Shown: positions 48,101 to 63,100 of the stretch, piece after piece
How positions within the stretch are numbered: position 1 is the first letter of the stretch
How the letters are laid out: each line of letters begins with the position of its first letter
Source of the DNA: Holothuria scabra
Taxonomy: Eukaryota > Echinodermata > Holothuroidea > Aspidochirotida > Holothuriidae
Length of the DNA: 64,000 nt
Assembly: GCA_037179385.1 (NCBI GenBank)
Contig: CM074184.1
Coordinates: 13,844,001 to 13,908,000, forward strand
Reading direction: 5' to 3'
Notes under the pieces: generated by a model
Databases searched by the model: none
What the model was told of the DNA's origin: nothing
Seen by the model: only the letters and a program-made list of their open reading frames with translations
Position numbers and translations under genes: made by a program

Positions 48101-51100
48101 TCACAATTTGAGCTGGGTTTTCAAAGAAATTGTTGAATCAATTATCAACCCAAAGTAAAGGTATTGGAGAAGATACAACTTTTTTTGATGGCTGAAATAA
48201 CAAGGGCCAGTGTGTCTGATGCCACTAGAAGTTTGCCAAGATCTATAGCTTCAGATCTTATTGTACAGTCTGTACATGAACCTTTCCATGGACCATACAG
48301 CCTGTGTGTTTCAATGGTATACAGAGCATCCCATCAGAGTTACAGGAAAATGTACTTGATATATACTGATGTACTGGTATATACATAGATAGATAACAAG
48401 TATAGATGACATACAGTTACAGTGGTGTTCAAAGACCAACAGGAAGTGATAACACCAGTTATAAACTAATAAATAAAAAATTAAAATTAAAGTATGTTAC
48501 CGTTTGCCTCAGACCTTCCTCAGCTTTGACTAAGAGAAACAGAACACAGCATTTAAACTACTGACAGACTATGTACACAGAGCACGGAGAGTCGGAATAG
48601 ATTTAAGTGAAATGAGCGGCTTCATTAGTTCCCTTTGGTGAAAGAATATTTAGAAAGCTGTGCCAGATCTTTGTTAAAGTCCATCAGGTGTGTCTTTAGC
48701 TTGTTGATTAAATAAAGTTCACAGAGTCTCCTATCGTTTCTGTTAAATAGCCCGGTCCTAATAATGACGCATTTAAAGCTTGCTACTGTGTGATGGGGTT
48801 AGCTGAAGTGAGCTGCGACAGTGCAGCCACTGAGATTATTTTTGATTCTGGATTGTATACCATGTGACAGCTGTTGCAATTGGTCAGGGGGATATTGCTG
48901 AATTTGACCATGCTGTTTGTGACAATATGATTACACATGATTATGATTATATATATACATATCATATATTTCCAAACATGTCTCAATTTTGTACCAAATA
49001 AATGTTATTGCTGAGAAAAGTTGTGTTTTCAATCATTTTTACAACAAGCTTTGCCTAGCAGATCTTTTGATATATTGGCAATAGGCTATTACAACATGGC
49101 TTTGCAGAACTTTTTATAAGGGCCAATATCAGCAGGTCCTCACTCTTCAGAAGTCTTATGCAGAATGGTGTTAATAATGTTGAATATGTATGTGCTCACT
49201 GCCTGTTCGTTTTTGAGAACGTGTTTGGGGCCATGCCCATTTGAACATGCATAGCAGGAATGTAGTGAGCCAAGATACATTACTACCTATTAGAATAATT
49301 ACACAGCAGATGATTGTTCCTGAGTCTACAAGAGCTTATGAGTTTGTTTCATTTACTTAGAGTGTCTAAGTAAGGTTTGAATATGATTGACTTTTCTTCT
49401 AGAAATCATGACCTTTCTTTTAGAACAGATGACTTTGACCTCCACCACAAGCAATAGGTATCATCTTCTGAACATAGCGCATCCACATAACACATATAAA
49501 ATCTATCCAAGTTTCCTATCTTGCAATTTCGCATTCACAAAATTTTCAGAATTTTTTTCAGAATAATCTTTAATATATGTTTTCCACTTCTTATATACTT
49601 GGGGTATAATTTAAAAAGCCGTCATGCAAAATTGTATTGGTATAACAAAGTTACTGAAATCTCCAACTTCCCCACAGAAAAAAAGTTCAGAAAGAATAAT
49701 AAAAAAAGCTTCTAAGAGTTTAAAAGTTTCATCACATTATCACTCCTAACACTCCTCTAGTAAACCTGAAATCCATCAAAATGCCACCATGTACAGTTAT
49801 GTTTAAATGGTCCATTTGTCCTTCCTCTGTACCTGCATTTAGCAGTAGGACAATAAAACTCACCTTGAGGTCATAGGGGTCACCTGATAAGTTGTCAGGT
49901 TAAGATCTCGGCAGCTACATGCAGCATCTTCAGCCATTATGTCATTCATGATGCAAAACAGCTGTTCGATTCGTTGATCCAGCCGCAGGTCTTCCCCTCC
50001 CTTCACAAGGAACTCGTAATCCTTCTCATCATGTCCACGAATCTTTATTGTCTTTGGTTTTCGCAGAGACTGCAAAGTTTTCACCTGGTTACAAATTTAA
50101 AAAGATTAAAAAGAAGTTTGTCTCTTCCTGGTATAACTAGACTGTGCTTCACTGGGTTCTTATTGACTATTTACAACAAAACATAAAGACTGCAACTGCT
50201 CTGCTTAAAATAGTTGTTTATTTAAAATTTTTATGATATTGTCTAACCTCATTCAAGGTAGCCTTTGGGATGATGAAACTTATATCCTTTGTAGATTCTA
50301 CATGAAAACTATAGAACTACATGTCAGATATTCAGGTAAGGGGTGGAGGGTGGCATCTCAATAACTTGCCAAATGTCAGATACTCAGGTAAGGGGTGGAG
50401 GGTGACATCTCAATAACTTGTCAAATGTCAGATATTCAGGTGAGGGGTGGAGGGTGTCATCTCTATAACTTGCCAAATGTCATATATTCAGGTGAGGGGT
50501 GGAGGGTGACATCTCAATAACTTGCCAAATGTCAGATATTCAGGTGAGGGGTGGAGGGTGGCATCTCAATAACTTGCCAAATGACAGATATTCAGGTAAG
50601 GGGTAGAGGAAGAACTCACAATAACTTGCCAAATGTCAGATATTTGGGTGAGGGGTGGAGGGTGATATCTCAATAACTTGCCAAATGACAGATATTCAGG
50701 TAAGGGGTAGAGGAAGAACTCACAGTAACTTGCCAAATGTCAGATATTCAGGTTAGGGGTGGAGGGTGACATCTCAATAACTTGCCAAATGTCAGATATT
50801 CAGGTAAGGGGTGGAGGGTGACATCTCAATAACTTGCCAAATGACAGATATTCAGGTAAGGAGTAGAGGAAGACATCACAATAACTTGCCAAATGTCAGA
50901 TATTTGGGTAAGGGTAGAGGGTGATATCTCAATAACTTGTCACCTGTTAGATATTCAGGTAAGGGGTAGAGGGTGACATCTCAATAACTTGTCACTAACA
51001 AAGTTTTTGTTTTCCCAAAAGGCACTGGAAATCTTATTTAAAGCTGCAATATGGAAAAAATATGACACACGATGCAACCTTAATAAATATCAATATATCA

Positions 51101-54100
51101 ATTAATATTTTAAATCTTACTTGCTCATCAAATCCAGCTATTTTCACATGGTACTCAGGCAATGGTTTTCTGTTACCAGTATACTGACCTGTATGAAAAT
51201 CAAAAAAGACCTTGAAATTTGATCATAAATCCATAGATTGTATGTCAGTCTGAATTATGAAATTAAGAGATTCGAGCTAGTGAGATGGTCGTACTTTCAA
51301 ATAATGTGCAAATAATAATCAACCACATACTGCTTTGTTCCCAATTCTGTTTTTCACACAACCAATTCTTTCAGCCAAGGGTAACATCAGTTTTCAAAAC
51401 ACATTCCCAAAGAATAGATGGTTGCAGACGAAGAATTTAATCTTAGCACTATGGTACCCATGTGTACCACAAACACCGACAAATAGACGCCTCACTGAAA
51501 CCTGACACAGACCTGGAGCAGGGACCAAACAAAGAAACCTGACCCCGAGATCTCACACTGAAACCTAGCACAGACCAGGGGCCCGTTCCACAAAGAGTTA
51601 CGCACGATCTTAAGTTTGACTTACTGTTGACTTGAGTATGGGGAATCAAACTTAAGATTGTGCGTAACTCTTTGTGGAATGGGCCCCTGGAACAGGGTCC
51701 TGACAAAGAAACCTGACACAGAAATCTAACATTAAAACATGACACAGACCTGGAACAGGGACCTGATGGGAAGAACTGACACAGACACATTTGACACAGA
51801 GACCCCTGACACAGAGACCCCTGACACAGAGACTGGACACATATACCTGAAACAGAGGCATAAAACAGAAACCTGATACAGGACTGAAAGAGAGACCAGA
51901 CTCAAAGACCTGAGATCTGAAACAGGGGCATCACACAGAGACCTGACACAGAGAGCTGAAACAGAAACTTCATACAGAGACCTAAAACAGAGGCATGACA
52001 CAGACACTTGAATAAAGACAGAGTTGATGATAACAATGCAAAAGAATACAGCAAAATCAACTATGAAAGCAAAATTAGTTAGACAGCATGAATTATGGAG
52101 TCACCTCTCTCCTTGATCACCAGGAAAATGAAAGGCTTGTCAAGTCATCATGCAGTGAATATTTGTAATTCCCAAATAATGGCAATTTAAATGACTTTGT
52201 CTAGCAGTAACTTCACATTGCTGTTTGGTGATTTTCCTTAACCAGTTTTTCAAGAACCATGAACCAATCTTCTTCATTTAACTTAAATTTATCTATGGAG
52301 CTCAATTGCAGCAAATTTATCACTGCAATCGACCATTTAATTCCTTCGACATCCATAGACTGATTTGTGTTGTACCAAAAATGCCCAGCACAGTCATAAG
52401 ATCTTGTAACTGAAGACAAGTTTGTCAGAATAGGCAAGTTTTGGGTTTTTACTACACATAAGCTATGACTGAGTTCTATACCCCTATGTCCTTTTACATG
52501 AGGAGACTAGTTACACATTATTCTGCGATTTGTGCACTGTGCACTATGCATTGAAATAGCACTGTTGATACACTGGAAAAGCTGATACCATTGTAACCTT
52601 TGACCTTTGGAACAAAAATGCTGACCCAGCTTATTGGAGAGAGCATTTTCTGTAATGACGAGAACATGGGCTGAAAAGTCACTTCACATTTCTTACCTCA
52701 CTATTCTATTGTTTACACTCCAAGTTCCCAGGATTCCTAAGGAGCATTTTGCAATGATAAAAGCCTGCTGCTCTCACAGAGCAGGGATGTGTAAATGGGT
52801 GTACATGGTTGGTAGTGCATCCCGACAGTGCTTTACATGGCTGGTACTGAGCCCCTACAGGGGTGTGCATGACTGGTAATGAGTTCCTACATGCAGGGGT
52901 GTATATGGCAAGTACTGAGCACCTAGAGGGGTGTACATGGCTAGTATTGAACCCCTACAGGGGTGTACATGACTAGTAGTGTGGCCCTACAGGGTTGTAC
53001 ATAATTATTAAATTCAGTTTGCCTATGCATTCTCTTACCTGGAATTTCTATATCTTGTTGTCCTGTCGGCTGGTATTGACCAAACCAAGGAGAATATTCC
53101 TTCAAGTTTCCTGGGTCTTTGACATTCTTGGGATTCATTTCAACTAACATTGCAGATACAACTTTAGAAAAGTCCTGTACCATGGTAAATATGTAACAAA
53201 AATATTAATTCATACCAGTTTTTTCTATGTACTTGCCACAAGAGAAAGGAAAAATATGTAAAACAATTTTTTTTCAGGACAACACTGAAGAACCAGACTT
53301 CAAGTGCAAAGTTAGTTTAACATTCTACAGGAAACTTTTGCAAGTTAGAAAGTATAAACATTCATGTTTGCATGTGTGTGTTCCAACCAATTTAAGTTAA
53401 CAATGCTGGGAACATTTGGTTTAAGTAGTTTAATTATCATCAAAATTTAATGAATAATACTTACTTCTTTGACAAAAAAAAAGGTACCCTACATAAAGAA
53501 ATATGATATTAATACAATCACTGAAGAAATACTGATAGGCAAATGTGATATTACATTGATAATAAAAATACAATATGTGCAATGCTTTTAGCAAATAAAA
53601 GTATGTAAACAACAAAGTAATGGACACAAAAGAAGAAAAAGTTGCACAAAAATGAGTGGTTTCTAATTCAGCCCTTTGGAATAAATTAAACCTTTTCTAC
53701 CATTCTGATCTTATATTTTCTACATATTTTACCCTTTCCAAACCCATAATTTCACTGCAAAACCATAACTAATTATTTATATATATGTAGAGTTTTGCGG
53801 TAAAACCATTGCACTGCTGCACCCTTATATACCTCCTATATCCCACAGTGTCTAATAGTATTTTGGACACAAAATAGGATTGAAAAGGAACTACTACTAC
53901 ATGTGTGCATCTTCTTGGGCCATAGTGATCACAAATATGGCAGTCTCCCTTCAAAAACTATAGTTAAAGCGTAACCTGTACATATAAACTGTGTATTCCT
54001 AATGAAACATAAAGCTTAGTGTGACGGGATGGACTCCCTTTGTAGCAAAAGGGTTAAGACCATTGGGTATCCCCCTTGAGAAAATAAAATACGACAAGAA

Positions 54101-57100
54101 AAATTGACTTACGTTTGCAGATGCTTTAAACAACTTTTCTCCAGTTGCACCAAACACCTTTTCAACTTTCTTGTTCCATTTCTAAAAGAAAAACCCAATA
54201 TAAATCAGACTACTCCTGAGAAATAATCATAAAACGTCACTGTCTGAAGTCACAACACACATGATAGGTAATGGTGACATATAAAAGTAGAAATTTAAGG
54301 AGACTTCTTCTAGAGATATGAGGACTTGGACCTGGATGTTATAAATGAAAGCTTAAATTTTTACTTCATACATACCTTATACAGTTTAATAAATGCACAT
54401 ACTTTGACATAGGCTAGGAACATGTAATCAATTTAGATGAGTTTAACCGCTCGGTTTCTTACCAATTGGTTTAAGTCTTGCTGACCATCTCTTTTTTGGC
54501 AATTGTACACCCCTGGCTTGCATGTCATCTAGAAACAATTGTTTTATATTCTGCTACAAGTCTAAAATGATGAATTACCACATTTGTATTGGTATTGTAT
54601 GTACTTCAACATTACAAGTCTCCATATATTGTGTTGTGCAAATTTAAATCCAATGTTATCATATTTCACATATAACCTTCACGGCTGGTTCCCCCGATCC
54701 ATTTCAGTGATAAATGGAATGTTGGTGAATACCCCACCTGCACCATTTCAGATGAGCAATGGTTTCCCTCAAATAGGACAACTCAGACTATATATCACAC
54801 AATTTTTCAAACTCTGGTCCGTTATCACACGATTAAGCTGTTGCTGGAACAAATCAATGCTCACATTTTACAACTAACACTTACCCTTGCGAATGAAGTT
54901 CTAAAGTTTGCAACTATTCCACACAGATCATGTCCCTCTTTTGACCAGGCATTAAAATCCAACAGTTTGCTGCTCATCTCAAGATATGCTTTCTTGATTT
55001 TATCATTATCTCTCTGTCTAGAGGTTAATAGAGGTTTCATGTCATCATCCGCCCAATCCTGTGAACAGATAGATGTATCATGACGGTACCAGCAGAAGGT
55101 AAAACAAGTTAGAGGTGGAACACAAACATGTGATGCAATTCCCAAAACTTGCTGGTTTGGAAGTCTACAAGTCCTAATGCTTACCTCCTATTTACTTTGG
55201 TATACCATTATTGCCTGCAATAACAATCTGGTAAAAATTCAAAAACACTAGCGGGTACTGTGCACTATCCAGCTGTCTTTCTCCATTTAGGACGGGTGAC
55301 ATAGACTGTTAGTGTGCCAGTTTTGTAAGATTAATTCAAGTAATGGTTATAATCCACTCATAGGGTTTCCACTACAGGGGAAGAAGGGGGATTTTTCCCC
55401 TCCTTTATCCACAAGAAGGTGAGTAAAATCCCCCCCATTTCATTTCCATGAAAATTAGAAAATTGTCAATATCCTGTTTTCTTACGTAAAAAGAGGACAC
55501 TTTTGGGGCCTTAAAGCAAGCTTTTGTCCCCCTGAAATCATTTAAAACTTTAGCACAGCATCAATTTGGGATTGGGCTTTAGCAGTAATAAATCCCACCC
55601 TCCTTGTTTGTGTTCCTGGTGGAATCCCTGGAGGAGTTGGTACTTTTTTTCATCCTTCCACTTTCAACCAACCTACAGGGTTCCCACATTTTTGAAATTC
55701 ATAAGTTTTTCCATACTTCCAAGACTTAGAAAGAGAACATTCAGTATAGTCAATGACCTTAAATATTGGAGGAGTGGTACCCAATACAAATTGAAGTTTT
55801 ATCACTATTGCAACAAAGAGGCCTGGACATTTGACTGTCAATGATCAATTTCAAGACATTGTTCATCAAAATTAATCCATTTAGGACTCAATTTGCCTGA
55901 AAGATTGCCAAGGACTTTGAAACATATCACCTCAATTTTTTCGTTGATATTTTTTTGAAAATTTGTGAGAGTAGTGTCAGAAATCCATAGTTTTCTTGAT
56001 CATATGAGGTGACAGTGACTCAAAATTTCACTGTGCAGTCTGTTTCATGACAAGTGGTACCCTATACATGTGTGTTGTTTTACTTACAAGGGCCAGAGGT
56101 ACAAAAACTTTTGTCTTGAATATGAAGTAATGTTGTGCGGTGCAAATGTAGTAATGTATCTTCCAATCATTTTCACATTAAGAGGACCTCTAAAAAAACA
56201 TTGATCATTGATTGCATTTAAAACTCTTTCCCTTTTTGTCTGTGCTGTTTTGGGGAGTTAAATCAGAGCAAATGTCACCAGGCCTGGAAAGAGAAATTGC
56301 AAGGTGAGCATCATCAATCTTGTCAACAAAAAGCTGCAATGTCTGAATAACGTAGCCTCCGATACACCACTCTAAGATGGAGTTTTACGGCCAAGTTTCC
56401 AACCAATTGGTTCATATTGAACTGGCCACTGCCTTTTTTCCATTTGTGGCTGAATGGCTTGTTATCTGTACTCCATTGCTAATGATGAGTACCAAGAACA
56501 ATGGGGGAAGGATCCGTTTTAAAAGTCTTCAGTATGACCCAGCCAAGAGCCAAACTCCCAACCTTCTGACTGCAAGCCTGATGCTCTAAACACTAGACCA
56601 TGCAGTCGGGCAAGGTGGAGGTAAAAACAACATATGATCATTATAATTAAAGCTTAGCTTTAGTCAATGATTTCTTCATTAATTTCCATCCCACAAAAGT
56701 ATGCTTCCTTTCAAAATAATACAGACAGATAACACAATTTGCTGTTAAAACTTTTTTGACTTAAAGGGTGACTTGTCAATGATATCTATAAACAAAAAAG
56801 GCTGGAAAATGCAAAACTTTCACATAACTGACCAAATGAAACAAAGAATTCATTTTTATGCACTAACCGAGCATTGAAATATACTGCACAGAATTTATCA
56901 CAACTACCAAATGAGTAAGGATTCTCATTTCAAAACCATATGGCAATTTTTCCAGACCAAACACCCAAATTACAAGAACTTTCAATACCATAATAAAATT
57001 TCATAATTTTCAAAATAGTTTAATTTCATTTAATTTTCTGGTTTCCCTTGTAAATTTCCCCTTCAATCCTCCCCTCATTCTATCAACAAAAGGTACCAAT

Positions 57101-60100
57101 ATACCCTCTGCAACTTGACCAATGTCTCAACCATGAATTGCCCCTAAAGTGTTTGATACAAACACCTTCAAGTTACTGGTATAAGGTCATTCCTGCACCT
57201 TCCCCTAGTTCATACCTTAAACACCACCCCAGGGTGGTTCAATTGATCCAGGGCCCTGGTAAATTGGTCAATAGCTGGGAAGTGTAGCAGTTGTTGAATC
57301 TCCTTCACTGCCTCTCGTCTTCTCTTCCCCTCTGTATCACTGCTGAAGGTGTAGTTTTCACTGCTTGTCTTGTATGGATACACCAAAGCCTTACAAAATG
57401 AACCATTTAAAGCCAGAAAGAATTAAAACATTATTTGACTGAAACTGAAATCCATAGTGTCTTCTACCTACCTCATACAACTGTAAAATATTCACCTTTA
57501 GGGCATGGAATATAATCACAGTCTACTTTCATTGTTTGATTGAAAGATTAGAATATTTTACCATCAGAGTATTTGAGATTTTGATGGGGTATGTAGATAC
57601 CCTTCCTTGAAAATTAAAATTAAGTATCACCTTCCAAAGACTTACAGCTAATTATGAAACAAAAATGGCTTTACAGCATGTAAGCAGCAAAGAGAGTTTC
57701 CAGTCTGACATTTTTAAATCTTGACTGTTCAATGTGGATCAGAATCATCATTAAAGGTACACAAAAACGATGTCATTAATGGTTGTAAAATTAAATGAAA
57801 CGATAACTCTAATTGTTTTTCCATGACAAAGAACAGATGATGACCACTGCTTTAAGAACAAAATATTTCAAGTCTGAGTACCCATTTGGTAAAAGTTCTC
57901 TGTCCAAATGCAGTGGCCTTTGCTATGTGAGACTACCTTGCTACAATGTTTAGTTGTATGTGGGACTGACTGAATGTTGCTTATTTTTATCATTCAAGTT
58001 TTAACTTTCCTTGCCCCTTTGTACAGGTTTATTGAAGCCAGAAACTTTTAAAGTGGAGGAATATGAAGGTTATGACAATTGACATGAACAAAGAGAGGCA
58101 TGTGAAAATATTCATCCACCCAAATGTCAATTTGAAAAAAAGAACAACGTATTAAGTCCATAATATGATATATTTCAATCAAATCAGGTGGTTAAAATAT
58201 ACACACTAATATTCCTCCCATTAACTGCAATATTTACCTGAGGATATTCCCTGGCTATTGCTTTAACAATCTCTGTTACACCTTTAGACTCAGGTTTATC
58301 CAGAAGGGCAACCATCTGACTGATCCAGCCAATGAACATCCAGCAAGGCACAGAGGAAGTCTACAACAAGATGAGAATAAAAACAGTATCAACCACAGTG
58401 ATTTTTTAATATGAGGACTTTAATAATGATCTGCTAAACTGTGATTTTAACTTAATGTAATGTTGGCCATTTAAAATAACCCGACTGATAGACTGTAATA
58501 AACTAATGTAGGACAAATCAAGAGTCTATTTACTTACGTATTTAGACAGAAGTTCAATTTCATGTATTAAAGGAAAACCCCTCTGGTAAAGATTCACTCT
58601 CTTTTTGAGGGTCTTTGAATACTAGCAGATGTTATTGGTACAGAAGAGCCTCAACATAAGTAGTGGGTATATTGTAACTTCTCATTTATACACACTATTT
58701 TTTCTCTTTTAACTTGGCTTAAATATTCTCATGCTTCAAAAGAATAAAAAACAAAGTAAAAAAAGGATTGTTAAGCACTGTGAGAATGCTACAGCAATCA
58801 TACTCACACTTCAGTTTATGTTACAAAGCTTTATCTGCCAACATCTTTAGGACAACAGATAACAACTGGCTGCAATTTCAACCAAAGTGCTCAAACATAA
58901 ATAACAAAACAGGGCAAAACAGCTGTGAGCACCGGTTTCTTCATATATCCATCCCAAAGGTTATGATTTGAGACATAAAATTATCGCAAACCATATGTCA
59001 TACCAAATATCAGATGCAAACTTTTTATAATGATTTATTTTTCTTCACACACATAAGATGGAAAACACAAGATCTTTAAGTACATGCAGACTAGATGAGA
59101 CTGTTACATCAATGGTTTCAAAATTTATTCTTATCTTCTTAAACTACATATATATGCAATGTTATTAACAGAAATATGTTTCTTGTGATTCCCAGGTCTT
59201 CCCTGAATATAATTATGAAATTCAAAATTTAAAATAGTTTCAAACAACAATTAAGAATATAATCCTTATACAGTTTCAGAAGTAGTGCATCAGAATACTT
59301 CTGTTAAATATCAATATAAGTGACCATAAACATTTATCCTACCTTATCAACAAAAATTTTTAAAGTTTCAGGGTAAATTTCAATAAGTTGCAGGAGCCTT
59401 GGAAATCTCTGTCTGGCTTCAGATGAGTTGTATCGTATCGCTGACAAGAAATTATCAACAATCATCATAGGATAAGTATCAGTTGAGGGTAGTCTAGACT
59501 CACTGACTTCATCTGAAACAAAAGAAAAAAAGATTGTCTATGAAGAGTGATTAAAACAGTCTATTTTTAAATGTGCTATGCAAGAAAGTAAAATTGCTGT
59601 GCAATCATTTTGTGATTGATTGCTTATCATTTTGTCTGTACTCTTTGATGTCAATGCAACTCTAACTTTTTTCTCATAAATTAATAATTAGAAAAAGTTT
59701 TAAAATTATTTATGAAGCTAAGACTTCAAAACATCTGCCAACTATTGACAAGCAAGAAAGCATGATCTGCACACTTGAGGTTTACACATAGAGTAAATCA
59801 ACGATTTTAGTATAAATGATTACATTCAAGGACTTTCAATACACCAAAAAAAATCCTTATTTTTATTCTAAATTCCCCACCATTCACTATTTGCTGAAAC
59901 CATGGAAAATGTGAGAATAAAACCGGTAGTCCTTATAATTATATTTAAAAGATATTGTTGTCTTCTTTCAGTTTTGTAATTAATGGAATGAAGTAATGAG
60001 TTGTAATGCAAATCTTCCAGAAGACAGAATTCCTACACTAAATGTATTAATAAAAATAACTAAAAAGAGTTTTACATGGCCTTCAGTTTTCTAAAGTAAG

Positions 60101-63100
60101 ATCTCCCATCCAATATGTAATAATAGAGTAAATACAATAGAGCATATCAACTTGTAACCAACCATTAATTTAGCAAATGTATCACAATCTAGTAATGAAT
60201 GATAGCTCTTCTAGTTCTCAGCAGTTGGCAGATTAATACTAATGTACTCCTACTGAATACTCTGAACAACCTAGTGACCATAAAGAGTCCACTTCGCAAG
60301 TTTAATGAGGCAGCCATGGGTAGAGACTACAAGCAGGTAACAATAGCCATTTATTTCAGCACAACTGTACAGCTCCTTTCATGCCCTGCCTGCTGACTGC
60401 TGGGGACTAGAAAAAGCTATGCTCCCAAATATCCACCCACCACTTTTCTAGGGTGGGACCCCTTTACTTGTTTACTGTGTGAAATTACCCAAACTTTAAA
60501 AAAAATAAAATTTTTTCAATGAATGCACTTCAAAAGTTACATTAAGTAATGGATCATTTTCATTTAATCCAATGAAATGTGTTAGAAATTTTCCATAGGG
60601 AAGGGGAAGGAGGACACAAATTCCCTTTGACCCCTCCTCTGGAAATCAGGATCTTAAAAGCTTTCACCCTTTCTACACCCCCCACTGACACCCTTACCCC
60701 AAAAAAGAATCCTAGAACCCCCACCCCCACCCCCCCCCCCGAAAAAAAAAAAAAATATTATAACACCTTCTGATACCTCTACAGACAATAAAATTAACTT
60801 TACCATTTTCTTTCATTTTCAAAAGTTTGTCACAAAATTTCCCAAGAGCTACATAAGCTGCAGCATGCCTTTTTTCTTCTTCTTTAGATCCAAATTTAAG
60901 TTTCTCTTTTATTTCTGTTGTTTCCTGTAACTGTGAGAGGGCTCTGCTATACAAGTTGGTAGTAATCTGTTTAAACACGAAAAATATGACACTCAGTATA
61001 AAATCTTTCACAGAGCAAGCATGTCTGTTATATGTCAGAACAATAATGAAAACAGGCAAGAGTATAACTGATATGGTAACAGCTTTACCTGAAGGATTAC
61101 TTTACATACTGATCTTGATTCAATAAAAATTACCATTTTAAGACAGCATTTTAAACTTGACTGGATATATCAAGGTGGAGATTGAATCACATTTAATTCA
61201 TTTCATATAGTACTAGTAGATTCCCCTAGAAATCAAGTACATTTAATATCTTCAGATAAAAAAGTACTGAATAATTCAAACAAACCAACTTTCATTCATA
61301 AATTGGCACTATAATGACGTAAGGGCAGGCTCATAAATCTAACTGGAGGTTATGGCCAAGTCACTTATGTATTTCCTTTGCCCACCTGCTCATACTGGCC
61401 ATTAAGATAAATGACTCTCCCCTGATAGAATTATTGACAGCATAATCTAAAAGAACCAATTTCAGCATTGCAGCTACCTGATTGACCTAAGGCATTGAGA
61501 GTTGCTAAAATGTCAGAACTGGTTATTTTGATCTTATCAGAACTGGTTATACAGTGCTTTCACTCATGTCACAAGCCCCACCCCTTTTGCTAGGCAAAAA
61601 CTAGTGAAGTAATAGAGGTAAATTATACCTCGCTAAGAAGCTGCTGACAACTGACGTGATGCTCTGAGCTTTTTTACCTGACTGTGGGTGCGGTACCCAA
61701 CTATGATGTCACATGAAAGCACTCTCTAGAGGAATCCGAACAGATTGTAATGTCTGATTTTAGTCGACCATTACCAGGTCCATCACCTTTAATCTTTATA
61801 TTTCCTTTCTTACCTGTTCAATGGATGGTTGTACACTGAAGTATTTCTTGATTCTCTCAACTTCACTGAATATGAGGATTCCAAATTCACGTAGACAATA
61901 ATTGAAGACGATTAAAGGCTGATGGAACCCACTAATGGCTGCCCACTGTCACTGAAAACAGGCACTAATTGGATTTGTCTATAACCACTAATTACATACT
62001 TTCATGGAATTGCAAGTGTGTCTATACTCACTGTGTCAACAGATGATGACTGGCATCCAGCAAGACTCTTCAGTTTATCTAGCTTCCCTGTCTGACGCAA
62101 TTTATCAATGATATCCTCAGCTGTTGGTAAGGAAGAGTCACACACACTCTCAAATGTCACTTTTGATAATATTTAACAAAAAACACCCCTTTGAGCCTCT
62201 TTCCTTTGTTTAAGTTATATCACAGTTTAATATCACAGTTTAAAACTATCCGTTTCAAGATGACTCAACAAAGAGGATTTATAGAAGATATTTTTATCCT
62301 TGTGTCATGTAGGGTTTCAAACACACCTCAAATGAACTCTCTCTTTAAATTAAACCAAACTTGCCACAAGATGACATCACTGCCCTCCCCTTAGCTCTTC
62401 ATCAAATCAGTTAAATATTTCTACTCTTCAATAACTACTTGTTTTGTGTGTTGCTACAGAATGTGAATGTGGTAGCACAATAATTATGAGATATCAAGTA
62501 GATATTCTACCTGACTTTATAAATTCAGATTATGATTTTAATTGCTCCCTATGGGCTGGGGGTTGTAGAATATGCCCACCTTATTCCCTGCCTGTCGTAA
62601 GAGGCAACTTAACGGGAGGACTTGAACAGTATTTGAACAGTATGACACATTTGTGTTGCTGTCTCGTCAAATATTATCTAACTAATTAACTAACAATGAT
62701 TTTAATGAACTACACCAAACACTGTACAAAAAGGTGTTTCATGCAAACTAGGGGTGGGGTGAAGGGTCATGTTTAGAAACCCACCTGCATCAGTACAAAG
62801 AGCATCAGCTACCATCTCAAAAGAACAGCTGTTCAGAATCTTGTGACTCTCATAGGTGGCACTATTTTCTTTTAAAGCAGCATTACTTTCTAATTTGTCT
62901 GGAAAAATTTGATGGAAAATTTAACATAGGTTAAGAGGGCTAGTAAATATGATGTTTTAAGTATAAAAGGTGAGACACAACAGACATGATAACAAGGCAC
63001 TTTCAATATCAATGAAATCGTTTAAGTAATTAAATGTAACTACATACATAACTGCAGTCATTCAGAATACAGGGCTCAGTTCTATTGCTTAAACTCACAT

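Noticed and set aside
50320..51000. CRISPR-like array of regular repeats
   Set aside because: Units are contiguous 52-bp repeats without unique spacers in a eukaryotic intron; it is a minisatellite.
51449..52007. Minus-strand frames rich in Ser, Val and Cys
   Set aside because: Translations of the degenerate ACACAGA-type simple repeat and the MITE inside it.
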